Assembly: GCA_024500155.1 (NCBI GenBank)
Contig: CM044869.1
Location: 53,461,898 to 53,525,897, forward strand
Source: Chenopodium formosanum
Lineage: Eukaryota > Streptophyta > Magnoliopsida > Caryophyllales > Amaranthaceae
DNA length: 64,000 nucleotides
Reading direction: 5' to 3'
The position numbers and the translations under genes are program-made. Position 1 is the first letter of the stretch; each line of letters starts with the position of its first letter. The notes under the pieces were generated by a model. It was not told where the DNA came from. It did no database searches and worked only from the letters and a program-made list of their open reading frames with translations. Shown here one piece after another: positions 42,619 through 54,646 of the stretch.

Positions 42619-44214
42619 GATTACATAGTGAGGTTTAGGCCCCTAACTGTACTATGGTATGAGCTCATTCTGTCTTTGAATACTTGTTTATCAATACAAG
42701 TGTATATTCTGTTGTCCTGGCAAATTTCTCCAGAAATTTACGGCATGTGCATATCTTAGTGTGCACCAAGTTAATATATCCATCCATCATGTATGAAACC
42801 GATTGCGAGGCCATTAGTCAAAGTCTTTCTGTCACATTTACCAATCTGTAGCTGTAATACCTGTAGCTGTATGGCTGTGTGAAGGTTTTTGCATTTCTCA
42901 GGTTTTGGTTTTGTTTTGCATCTGACCATTAATTACCAGTCATTGCATTCACTGAAAAAATTATAGTTCAGATGTTCGTATGATTGGTCTTGCAGTTAGT
43001 GTAGAACAATATTACTTCCCCACAGTTGAAAATTTATTTACAGTTTCACTGTCATTTACTAAGTATTACTGTTTTTAATCTTCTTTGATTTGCCATTCCA
43101 CGTAGGTCATCTTTTTTTCCCTCCAATTTGAAAATTTATTTTCAAATTCATTACCATAATTATTTAAATCTTAATATTTTAGCTGTCCTGATGACATACA
43201 GTATAAGAAAATGTGTAGCTCTAGTAGAATCAGGTTGAATATTAAAGGGAGGGTGTGTTATACCAGTAGTTCTTATGAGAATATGTGTTTTTTTCTTCGC
43301 AAAAAAGCAGGGCCTACCACTGAATTCCTTTTTCAGGATAGCCAATTGGATTGCAAGCCCTTGCGGTAGGCATCAGACCGTTTGTGTGTGTGTATTAGTT
43401 TTGCTGAGTGACTTACCTTTCAAATAATATTGCAAGGCCGACTTCTTGATTCTCTGGAAGCAAGTATATAAGCCTTGGACCACACTGATGAAGGTAGTAA
43501 ATTGTAAAGGTTGCAGAAGAGCATGCTGGAACATGCAAAACTCAATATTGTGATACAGACTAGTCTAAGGATTGATAAGGAGTAGTGCTAGAACCTTTAC
43601 ATACACAGGTTTGTGGTATGATATTATCTTTCATTTCATGACCTAAGTTAATTTTAATTTGTTGTGTTAGTTTTCATCACTAACATGATGTATCCAAGTA
43701 TGATTGTTATATAATGTGATATACGGGGAAGAATTGTATGACAACTTGTACAGTTTGTAGTAGATGCCATAAGATTTTAATAACCCCTAATATTAAACAG
43801 ACCATTATCGTCTTGTGATTACAATAACACTCTCATCCAATAGAATTGGGTAGTACAAATACTAATTGATGTACTACATCTCTTTGGGGTAGTACTACTA
43901 TTTTTTTTTAAATTTGATCCAACTATTATAATTCTAATTTTAGGAATATGTTCCATGTTCTACCTATCATCGGCTGCTTTGTTTTTTAATACTCTTGCTA
44001 CTTGGTTACTATTCGTCATTGATGTTTTACTCAACTTTGTCTATGAAAGTCGTCTATTTTTATGTGTGGCTGGTGGTATAAGAGTTTTTGCTTGCATATA
44101 CCAAGTCAACTTAAGCATCTTCTTTTTGTGGAGGTCAAATTTGTAGCTCTCAAATTCCCTAACTATAGCCAGTGTGCTTTGTGCTTGTTGTTATGGATCT
44201 TTAGCTTGTTTCAG
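42619..44214. other. TRIP4 3' UTR and non-coding spacer
   Basis: The first few hundred bases should be the TRIP4 3' UTR. No other gene is recognised. The 63-aa frame at 43955 has a hydrophobic stretch but no context supporting it. Confidence 0.45.
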
Positions 44215-44341
44215 GCAGCTCCGTTACAATAAGCACAGTGCACGTTGGCTTTTCCGTTGGGTTTGTCGCGAGTTTTGTGACATTGAAGAAGGCTAGGAAG
44301 GAATAAAAAATGTGCTTAATGATTCTAGGATTGGTGTCAAG
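44215..44341 (+). pseudogene. exon-like fragment of unknown origin with one stop codon
   Basis: It is preceded by TTGTTTCAG and followed by AAG|GTATGT. In the frame starting at 44216 it reads QLRYNKHSARWLFRWVCREF, CDIEEG, a TAG stop, then EGIKNVLNDSRIGVK, ending in phase 0. The composition looks coding and the splice signals are good, but I do not recognise the protein. It could be a dead exon, or chance. No matching neighbouring exons were found. Confidence 0.35.
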
Positions 44342-44965
44342 GTATGTATTGTATCTAGTCCTAGACTGTGTTAGTTGATTGTTGCATGATCGCTAGAATC
44401 AAATTACTAAGTTTAAGGTTTGAGGTGTATATGCTTCTCATCTGCCTAAAATTCAAGTAAATTGGTTTTATTCTATGCTTATTTGGATTGATATTGAAGT
44501 TTTTGGAAATCTTCATTCTAATTTTGATACTCTGTTATGCTTCTGCTCTTAATCAATTAATTACATTAAATTTCTTTACATGAGAGAATGATACTGGTAA
44601 TTTGATTTGTATTCTAAATAAAAGATGTGAATATATAATCATGTTAAATTTCATATTATGTTTGTACAACACATTGTAATGTTTTTCCTTGTATATTAGT
44701 GAAAACAATGTCAATATTGATAAACTACGACTTTCAGAGGGGGGGTTTGGGGGGCATCAAAAATGATGAGAGTTAATTACTATAACACCAGATTCACTAT
44801 TCCCAGAATGCTCGTTTATACACATGTAGCCTGTGGTCGGATTTTCATTATTTTGCCCATTGCTTATAGTGGTCAATAAGGTATCGATCATGCCCGGAGA
44901 AGAGGGAGGGGGCTGCGAGTGTCTGTGTGCCTTGTTAAGGATTGAAACTTCCAACCTCATGTTTC
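44342..44965. other. AT-rich non-coding spacer
   Basis: No gene is recognised between the exon-like fragment and the hAT-like element. Confidence 0.4.
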
Positions 44966-45523
44966 TAGGGGTGTCCGTTCGATTTTCGATTTGGATTTAG
45001 TCCAAATCCGATCCAATCCGAAATATAATTCGGTTTTCAATTTTTCAATCCGATCCGATCCGAATTTCTCTCTTGATCCAATCCGAATTAAAATTCGGTT
45101 ATTTGGATCCGATCCGAAAATCCGAATTATAATACATTATTTTTTAGCTCCTAATACAATTATAAAAATAAAGCTTTTATACAAATAAAAGTCTTTGAAA
45201 TAATGAGTAAAATAAATAGTTCAACGTCAAGTCATTAATTAATTAATACAAAGTCTCCCTAATTTAATTTTTGTGGTAGTAAGTATTTGAGCTAAACTTC
45301 AAAAAATAAAGAAATCCATATTTAATACAAGCTTAATTTTACAATTCGGTTTTCGGTTTGGATTGGATCCAATTAGGGTAAATCCGATCCAATCCGAAAA
45401 TCCGAATTTCCAAAAAAACTCAATCCGATCCAATCCGATTTAAAGTTCGGATCCGATCCGAGTTGATAATTCGGTTTGGATTGGATTGGATTTCGGTTTT
45501 TATCCGAATTATGGACACCCCTA
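44966..45523. mobile_element. hAT-like MITE (558 bp) with subterminal ATCCGATCC repeats
   Basis: Inverted ends TAGGGGTGTCC / GGACACCCCTA are flanked by a perfect 8-bp target duplication CATGTTTC (44958-44965, 45524-45531). Both arms contain many copies of ATCCGATCCAATCCGAA in opposite orientation. It has no coding capacity. Confidence 0.9.
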
Positions 45524-45676
45524 CATGTTTCTGAGGTAAATGTGGTACAAACTAATTGACTATGGCACACCTACCTCACCCTCGAAAATTGTCTGTTTAT
45601 GGCTAGGAACCAACTTTACTCTTTGGAAAACATTATTTCACACTTTTGCTTCCAGCACCATCAGATTCTTAAACCA

Positions 45677-48631
45677 TCATAGATCATCCTCATCGTCTTC
45701 AATATCATTTTGATCAACACTCTTTTTAGTCTTATGAGGTCGCTCTTGCACAACTAAAACCGAGAATTCAAATTCCGGAGAAACTAGCATATCTCCAAAA
45801 ATCCCTAACTCCGGATATTCACACCATCGGTCCAAAAGCCCGAATAAGGGAGTACACCCAGGCTCATGGTATCTGCCTACTACCGCGAAATCTATCTCAT
45901 CTTTCATGCTTACAACAATATCAGTAGTTTCTCCACCGTCGTTAACTGTTACCTCTACGAATGACACTCTATTGTTATCTTTACACCGGCACTGGAAATC
46001 TTGGATAGCATTGTAGTCATTAAAGGTGCTATATGAAGGCTTCAGCGAATTTAACCTAATTACGCTGAGCCTAATATTTGGATGATTCACGAATATAGTG
46101 GCATATGCTAGAGCCTCTTGGTCATCCACCCCGCCTATGAAGAAAATAGCAATGTGATAAACATCGCTAAGGTGAGCCTGATTTTGATCACCTCGATCAA
46201 TTAGCATGCCTATGGAACATGGAGCCTTTTCTAGAACCATCTTATTGACGTCTCTTATGGGTTGAGATGCATGTTGGAAACCCATATCGTTAGTCCATTG
46301 TGCATGGAAAGGTAGGATGAGTAGACTCACATTATGGCTATGTGCAATGCTGCATATATCATCGTGCATGGCCGTGTATGAAGACACTGAAATGTAGTGA
46401 TGTGGGCGAATAGTACCATTAGTCTTACGTTCAAGGTTCACCAAGGCATTAACTGTGCGGTTGCAACGAGAGAGGTTTGAGCGATAAGCAGATGAGGATT
46501 GGATCTCGTGTAGGGGCGCTAGGATAGGGAGGGAGACGCGGCCAGCAGTAAGTGGAATAAGTTGGAGGGCAATGACGGGTAAAGGCTTTTGTTGTGTAGA
46601 GTGGAAAGCTTGAAGAAGGCGTATAATTCCGGGTAGATTTTCTTCCTTATATATGCATGATAATACCCGCAAAGTGCCCGTTTCAGCTGATGTAAGTATA
46701 CCTTGTCTTATAATCGTTGAATATTGTGTTGATGGTTCATATATGTATCTCACTAGGGGTAAGAAGGTTCCAGTGCAAAACAGAATATGTAGCGACAAAG
46801 TTGTGTAGTGTTCTGCGCTCAATATCTGCAGTGTTATGCAAACATAATGTAAATACAACAGATTGTAATCTCAAAATAGACAACACTATTAAATCATAGC
46901 TTCGGTATTAATCAACTTAAAAAACGCAGGAATAACATGTTCAAATGATTGAAATAAGAGATAATAAATTCATATAAGTTCAAATAAGTATACTGAAACT
47001 TAAACTCACAACTAAAATAAGTTGTGATAAGTTCATATAGGAAATTAAGAACAAAAAAGTATGTATCTCACCCCTTGTTCTTGAAATTGGCCGAGCATAA
47101 CTATATCCAGCAAACCTGCCGAAGCCATGATGATTGAAAGGGAAATCGCGGTCCTGACATGAACTCCGAAAAACATGGTGGGAACAAGTGTTCCCAAGAA
47201 CTTACCACATACGCCCAATATCATAATAATCTCTACTGTAAGAGAGTTTGAGCTGAGAGAATTGAAGTCTGCTTCAAATCCATGGATAGCACAAAAGATA
47301 GGGAAAAAAACACATGAAGTAATGGTGTCTAATTTTTCAGACAAAATCGAGGCTAGTGGTTCTTCAGGCAGGAAGAATCCAAACAAGAAAACTGCGAGAG
47401 GGTGATGAACTTGTAAGCTAAGGAAGGCTAATAAAAGAACAATCAAGAGGATAACCATGAAATGGCTGTCTTTTACACGTTCGCCTTCGGGTGTATAGCT
47501 AACAATATGAATGATTAATGGCCTACAAACTGAAAACATAAAAATGTAGGTTCCAGAAACCATAACTGGGTGCCAAAAGTCGCCGGCAAGGACAGGGTTT
47601 ATAAGACTGTACATCAGGAAAGTTAGAAACATTCCAAATATATCAAGGACCAAAGATGCTGCACAAGCCAAGCGACCGAGCTGCGAGTTGCTTATGCCAA
47701 CTTCATTAACATGGTTGCATGTAACCATGAAGAAGGTTTGAGCATTGAGTAGAATCACCTTGATTATTCCTTCTAATCCATCAGAAAAGTTAAGCATTCT
47801 AACTCCAGCATAGCTTAATGCCAATGACGCGATTAAGCCAGAAAAACTTATGATGACAGTTTCCTTGTCTATTCTTTTCCATAATGCTCCTACATTAGTT
47901 TCCACTCCTAATATGAATGAGTAAAATACGAAACCTAAGTATGATAAGGTTTTTATCAAGTAATTGACCGTCGGATGGAGTAATGCCTGAAAGTCAAGTA
48001 TATTCTTGGAACATAGTAGTCCAATTACAAAAAATCCACCCTGTATGTACAAGAAAAAAAAAACATAGTAAGGATTAGTTTACCATAGAAAAATGGGGGG
48101 AAAGGCGATACACGTCTAGTCACAAATGAATACAAAACATGAATGTATAACAGGAGGATTTTTAGGAGCACACAGAGGTATATAGGATGTATAATGGGAT
48201 AGATAACACTCCCTTAAATTTGTGCATATTATATACTATTATTGGTAATATTAGTTGATGATTGCATTGGATTTGATTGTAATACGTAGGAAACTTAAGG
48301 GAATGTATGTAATGTTTTAGATTGTAATGAAAATTCGGTAACTTACAAACATCCTAGACAATACTGGCAAGCCAAGAGGTCTAAGCAAGAACGAAGTTGT
48401 TGAAATCGTAAGCAAGATTATAGCGAGTAGCAATATGCATATTGATGATTCTGAACCTTGAGGATAATAGGGGTTGGACCATACACTCGAAGCTCTTAAT
48501 AAGAAAGGCCATTCTTGGCACATCATCTCGGTGTTGTTCCAAGTAGCCTGACTCCACATTTGGAGTATTCCATTTGAGGTTGATGCCATGTTAACTTCTT
48601 TATTAATTTGTAACTCGATTTTGTTTTTCAC
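45677..48631 (-). CDS. CHX-type cation/H+ antiporter, copy 1 (three exons)
   Basis: Exons (minus) are 48631-48347, 48040-47072 and 46825-45677, GT-AG and phase 0 (800 aa; 786 aa if Met15 before ASTSNG is used). The N-terminal exon has a hydrophilic lead (WNNTEMMCQEWPF) and the first membrane helix. Exon 2 encodes most of the Na+/H+ exchanger membrane domain (GGFFVIGLLC, VFYSFILGVETNVGALWKR, NSQLGRLACAASLVLDIFGM, FGFFLPEEPLASILSEKLD). Exon 3 encodes the long cytosolic tail with USP-like folds (RVLSCIYKEENLPGIIRLL, VAIFFIGGVDDQEALAYA, VVGRYHEPGCTPLFGLLDRW). Family members exchange K+ for H+ in endomembranes or the plasma membrane. It is tandem with copy 2, 1.6 kb away. The CHX subclass cannot be assigned by eye. 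Confidence 0.92.
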
Positions 48632-50227
48632 ATCACAATATAAAAAGATTTTGAGCGAAAATGTGCTTGAGATTAGAAGTGTATTGTGAAGATTTTACAA
48701 AATTAAAAGAGAGGAAAGGAATAGGCTCAGCTCTTATTATTATGATGATATACATTGTATATGAAATTAAATTGGGATGAATATTAGGTATAAGAAATAA
48801 TTAATTAGTTTAAGCTTCCTAAATAAAGAAATATCTGCTTGGAAATGGTTGTACTTTTTGGCATGCATGAATCTAAATTTAGATTAATGACATGCACCAA
48901 CGATTTCTAAGGTTTTTCAGGCCAACAATATTTCTAAAATAAATGACTTAAAATTCTTTGCTGGCTTAGCTTGGTGTTCTTAACTGAGTTAAATTTACAC
49001 AAAGCATCAATAATTTGACGCGCACAATGTCACAACTGAGTAGCCTAGTGAGACGCAAGCTGGAGATTACAATGAAGATCAACTGATTCCGAAATTCAAA
49101 TCTCTCTTCCTTATTACACATATTTTCTTATAGTTAACAAACTCGAAACAATAGTATTCTTGAGACTTGAGAGTCTCAGAGTCTAGACACGAGTGGGTTC
49201 AAGGCTGATCACTTCAAGCTATGAATAAGCTAAGAGGATAATTGAAACGACAAAAATGTATTTCTATGTAGGGATGTCAATGCAAGTGGTTCAAGGAGGA
49301 TGCATGGTTTGTAGCTTTATTTGTATATGGAGTGGCAAATTTGTAGCTAATGTTTGGGCTCAATCTCAGTCATATGAAAGGGTTGCATTGGATATATAAG
49401 TGATCCGGGGTGGTTCAATTTTTGTGTATTAAACACCTGCAATTCGACGGAGATGGATGCTATTGTTGGTCGGTATGGTCATATGGAATGAACGCAACTC
49501 GATTATCTTTACATGTTGTGCTCATCACCCAATCGAAGTCGTTGCTAGTCCTTTATCTTTCCATAGGCAGGTGAGAAAGGAACCCTAGGTAAAACATTTG
49601 TAAATTGCTCTTAGAAAATGACCATGCTACCTGCAAATGATTGAGAAGGCGAAAGATGGTGCTTGTGATGGGTCTTACCTATGAGTTATTATAAGTGAGA
49701 TTTTGTCCCTTGTTAATTGTATGTTTAGCTATTAAGTTTACAAATGTTTTTAGGGAGGCTAATGAAGTGGCACATATATGTGTGGAGCCGGGGTATGTCT
49801 TACTATATTATTGAAGATGTAATTGCTACTAATTTTTGTATAGTCACGCATTAATATAATGAAAGCTGTGACCCCTTGCCCCTTGGCCATTTTCCTAAAG
49901 AAAGAAAAAGAAATATAGACATGTAAATTGCAATGGACAATTGTGATTTGTGAAAAATAAATATTTCCAATAATAAAAGAAAGCTTGATACAAGAATATG
50001 ATACACATATTTTCAAAAGTTCAACGATGGAAAAAATTTAGTTATGCTCAGTGTTAGTACATCATACATGTGATACATCTCTCGAATTTTCTTGATAAAT
50101 AATGCTATGTATGATGAAATCAAGCATAATGGAAAAAGTTAGTTACACTCAATGTTAGTACTACATACAATAATCAGATTTTCTAAAATAAACAGAGTAT
50201 TATGTATGATAAAATCAAGCATAATTA
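48632..50227. other. intergenic spacer between the CHX copies
   Basis: This holds the promoter of CHX copy 1 (minus) and the 3' UTR of copy 2. A LINE remnant lies at 49260-49900. No gene is seen. Confidence 0.5.
49260..49900 (+). mobile_element. LINE remnant (end of zf-RVT and RNase H region)
   Basis: Broken frames give VGMVIWNERNSIIFTCCAHH and, near 49755, FREANEVAHI, the usual C-terminal end of a plant LINE RNase H domain. Stops and indels throughout; heavily decayed. Confidence 0.6.
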
Positions 50228-53200
50228 TCACATTACAAAATCATCAATTAGATCATCATTTTCTGTTGTCTTATGAGGTTCCTCTTGCACAACCAAAACC
50301 GAGAAGTTAAACTCTGGTGTCACAAGCATGTCCCCCAAAATCCCCAACTCCGGGTACTCGCACCATCGATCTGTAAGGCCAAACAAGGGTGTACATCCAG
50401 GCTCATGGTATCTACCTACGACGGCTAAATCGATTTCATTTTTAAAGGCAATGACAGCATTCGTAGTCTCTGCCCCATCACTGACAACTATCTCCTGTAA
50501 TGACATTCTCTCATTGCCCTGCAGTTTATGGTGAAATTCTTGAATGACAGCATAGTCATCAAAACTGTGGGTGTTACTCTCTGACATTTTCGATTTTAAC
50601 CATATGACGGTAAGCCTAATGCTAGGATGACTAGCAAATAGGGTGGCATACGCGAGAGCCTCATGATCATCTGCTCCGCCTATGAAGAATATAGCAACAC
50701 GATACTCAACATCGAGTATGGTAACATCTTTATCCCCTCGATCGACTAGTAGGCCTGCAGAGTCCAATTTAAACAGGGGATTGGGAAGTTATGAACATAA
50801 TAAATAGAATTTTCCTAGAGAAAATATTCAATAATTGACTCCATAAGTCAGAAACATAGATTCGTCCCTACCTGCAGAACACGGTGCCTTTTCGAAAACC
50901 ATCTTGTTGACATCTCTTATGGCTTCAGATAAGTGTTCCACTTCTCTGTCTGCAGTCCATTGTACATGAAAAGGTAGAATAAGAAGGCTGGTTTTCTTTT
51001 CATGCGCGAGGCTGCATATATCATTATGCATAGTAGCATATGCAGACACTGAAATATAATGCTGCAGACGAGCAGCACCATCAGTCCTGCGTTCGAGGCT
51101 CAACAACGAGCTTATTATACGATTGCAACGACCAATGTTTGAGCGAAAGGCAGCAGAGGATTGAATTTCATGGAAGGGGGCAAGGATAGGTTGAGTGACA
51201 CGGCCAGTGAGTTGAATGAGTTGGAGAGCAATGACTGGAAGAGGCGTTTCGTGTGTAGGATTAAACGCCTCGAGGAGACGGAGAATTCCTGGTAGATTCT
51301 CTTCCTTGTGAATACATGCTAATACTTGCAAAGTGCCTGTTTCAGCTGATGCAATCACACCTTGTCTTAAGATCGTCGAGTATTGTCTTGATGGATTGTA
51401 CATGAACTTCACAAGAGGCAGAAATGCACATGTACAGAACAAAATATGTATCCCAATTACGGTGTAGTGTTCTGGTTCCATAACCTGCAGTTTCAATGAC
51501 ACGCACAAATCCAGAAATAATGTTACAATAGTACACTTTAGTTAGTATGACTGTATGAGTACATTAGCTAGATGTTATAAAATGCAACATTTTACAACAT
51601 AACTAGCTCATTTCGCCTGTTTTTGAATTGATCGATTCTTAATATTTGATTTATGCTAATTTACTCGTGTTTTTGTCACATACAATCAACAAATGTAAAC
51701 AGAGTTTTTACAAAATACTGAAATTGGTATTTAGAGTTGAAGTGAACATGGCCTAATTTATTAGCATAATCTCATAATGTGGATTATATAGAGAAGTTAG
51801 CATGACTTACCCCGGAATGACGAAATATACCGAGCATTGCAATGTCAAGGAAACCGCCGGAACATAAGATGAAACCAAGGGAAACGGCGCTCCAAAAAGG
51901 TACACCGAAAATCCTTGAAGATATAACAGTTCCTAGGAACTTGCCACTGATACTCAAGAAGACAATGAACTCTATTATTAAAGATTTTTTGCCAAGGTGA
52001 TTAAAATCCGCTATAAATCCATGCATAGCACAAAAAACCGGCAAAAAGACACTAGAATTCATGAGATCTAATCGTTCGTTTAAAATCGAGGTAAGTGGCT
52101 CTTCTGGTAGGAACACCGCGAATAAGAATACTATCATGGGCTGACCAACTAGCAAGCTAAGAATTGTTAATACAAGAATGATCACGATGATTGCCAAGAA
52201 ATGTGAGTCTTTCATACGACGTCCCTCAGGGGTGTAACTAATAATGACCAAGATTAACGGCCTACAAATGAACATCATAAAGAGATAGACCGCGATAACA
52301 TAGAAAGGTAGCACAAAATGTCCACCTTTGAAAGGTATATAAACATTGAAAATCAGGAAAGTCGAGACCATTCCATAGACATCGATGACTAAAGATATAG
52401 CACAAGCTAAACGACCGATTTCCGAGTTGCTTATGCCAAGGTCGTTAACATGACTACAAGTAACCATGAAGAAGGTTTGAGCATGAAGGATCATCTGCCT
52501 TAAATAACCGGCCTCATCTTCCTTTATATTTAGGGCTTTTAATCCGGAATAACCAAATGCTAATGATGTAAAATAGCCTGAAAAACATATGATTATAGCC
52601 TTCTTTCTTACTTTTTTAATTAATGCTAACAAATTAAGTTCCACACCAAATATGAATGTATAAAATATGAACCCTATTTGTGAGAAACTGTTCATGAAGT
52701 AGTAAACTGTTGGGGGGACTAATGTTTGAAAACCAAGGGCATTTTTTGAGTATAATAGTCCAATAATAAAGAATCCACCCTGCACATAACATAAACAAGA
52801 AAGATTCATGTTAGGAAATTAAACTTTTACTATGTGTTTAATGAAAAAATTATACTTAAAAGATTAAAATACAAGAATAATATTGACTACCGATTATTCT
52901 AATTTTATTACATATTCTTGGTCGTAAAGTTTGGAATAATTCATGTTTATCTCTTATTTTTAGTAAGCTAGTTATTGGTTTGGGCGATGCTACAAGTCAT
53001 ATTCATTTCTGGTAAGCTAATTTTTTTTTTTTTTTTTTTTTGGTGGGGGGGGGGGGGGGTTGTACCACATTTCTATAAAAAAAATTACAAGCATTTGTAC
53101 TCTCTAATTTTTTATTTTTTTTTAAAAAAAATATTGTTGTTTTATTCATAAAACAATGTCCAAATTATATCATTGTGCTGAAATAAAAATATATGTATGA

Positions 53201-53498
53201 GGACATAATAAAGGGAAGTGAAACTTACAAACATTTTGGCCATGGCTGGCAAACCAATAGGTTTAAGGATGAAGGAAGTAAGGGTAATAATAAGCAAGAT
53301 TATGCAAAATAGAAGGATAAATGTAGATGAATCTGAACCATGAGGATAAAAACGGTCGGACCATATGGTTGGAGACCCTAAATATATAGGCCGTTCTTGG
53401 CATAACATATCGGTTCCATTCCATGAACCTGCACTCCACAACTTTAAGGGATCATATTTTGATTTTATTGTCAATTGTTCTGCGGCCCCTGGGTCCAT
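50228..53498 (-). CDS. CHX-type cation/H+ antiporter, copy 2 (four exons)
   Basis: Exons (minus) are 53498-53229, 52779-51811, 51484-50872 and 50754-50228 (792 aa). Exon 2 is exactly as long as in copy 1 (969 bp). The membrane domain has GGFFIIGLLYSKN, FYTFIFGVELNLLALIKK, NSEIGRLACAISLVIDVYGM and FAVFLPEEPLTSILNERLD. The cytosolic tail has VLACIHKEENLPGILRLLEA, FIGGADDHEALAYATLF and VVGRYHEPGCTPLFGLTDRW. An extra 117-bp intron (50871-50755, phase 1) splits PCSA|GLLVDRGD, which is continuous in copy 1; without splicing a stop follows within 45 bp. Both junctions lie in TCTGCAGG. Intron 1 contains a long T-run plus G-run (53021-53060). It likely exchanges K+/H+; localisation and specificity are unknown. 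Confidence 0.92.
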
Positions 53499-53970
53499 GG
53501 GGGAGCGGCTTTCTTTTCGTACCTAATTTTTTCTGGTTGTTTATGTAAAGTTTGATTTTGAGACGGATTTATTGTAGTTGGGTAGCGTTAGCAATTTCGA
53601 GAGAGATTATGAGAGAAAAAGTTTTTAAAAAGAGGTTTAAAGAAATTAGAGAGAAATGTTTATGAGCTAGCTAGAGGGAGGAATTTTTGGTAGATTTACT
53701 ATAGATAGGAATTTAGGATGCCCAATGGAAAAATAGTGTGTACAGTTGGATTTTACCAGAATTACATAAGTTTTGTTACCTTTACTCTTATCTTTTGCGG
53801 CTTTACATATACCAAACAATAAATAATATACCTCGACTTCATTTTTTTTACGTAGTTATTTTTGTTGGAAATACATCAATACAAGTAGTTTTTTTAACAT
53901 TCCCTCAAAAAAAAGTAGTTTTTTAACATGTTACAGCAGAATATTAACCAAAAAAATTACTTCCCCCCAC

Positions 53971-54001
<31 letters not shown>

Positions 54002-54646
54002 ACACTATATGTTTTTCATTTAATTTCTATAAATAGAAGAATTAATTAATATCACAAATTAAACGAATTGCATTCCAAAAGAAAAAGTTAGATCATAATC
54101 ATGATCATGCGACTATGATTTCGTTGAATTGTAAAACAGCAAGAATTTTTTCACAATCACCAGTCGCCAAATTCTATTGTGAGTTAAATTTGTAATTTTA
54201 TTTTTCGAAGGTGTAACATTTTTTAATCTGAATTATTTTTTGTGTATTAGTTATTGATCTTATTACATGTAATTATTTTTTTTGTAGTAGTAGTTATGTG
54301 GGATTAATAATCCATTAATCCAACTAAATTTGTGTGATTTTGTTTCTTAGATCGGCATAAAGGGATAATTAGCATCTAAAATTTAAATTAATAATGTCTT
54401 GTATGATTTGAGAATCATCAAAATGATTTTTTTTATAATTGTTGAATTTTTTTTATGTTGTTTTGATTGTTGATGGTATACCTTGAGTTACTTGGGTAAT
54501 GGAATTTGTTTGTATGATTAACATATGCTTGTGGGCGTAGCTAACACATAACACATTATTAGTGAACCACGGTAAAATCGTTGGTTAGGTATGTTAAGGC
54601 GCAAACTTTGATGTATGAACTGGTAACTGTTAATGTAGGTTAAAAA
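53499..54646. other. divergent spacer between CHX copy 2 and the PMT gene
   Basis: No gene. An A-run lies at 53978-54001. The region just before 54647 (AATGTAGGTTAAAAATGG) may include a 5' UTR intron acceptor, with exon 1 coding starting just after it. Confidence 0.45.
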
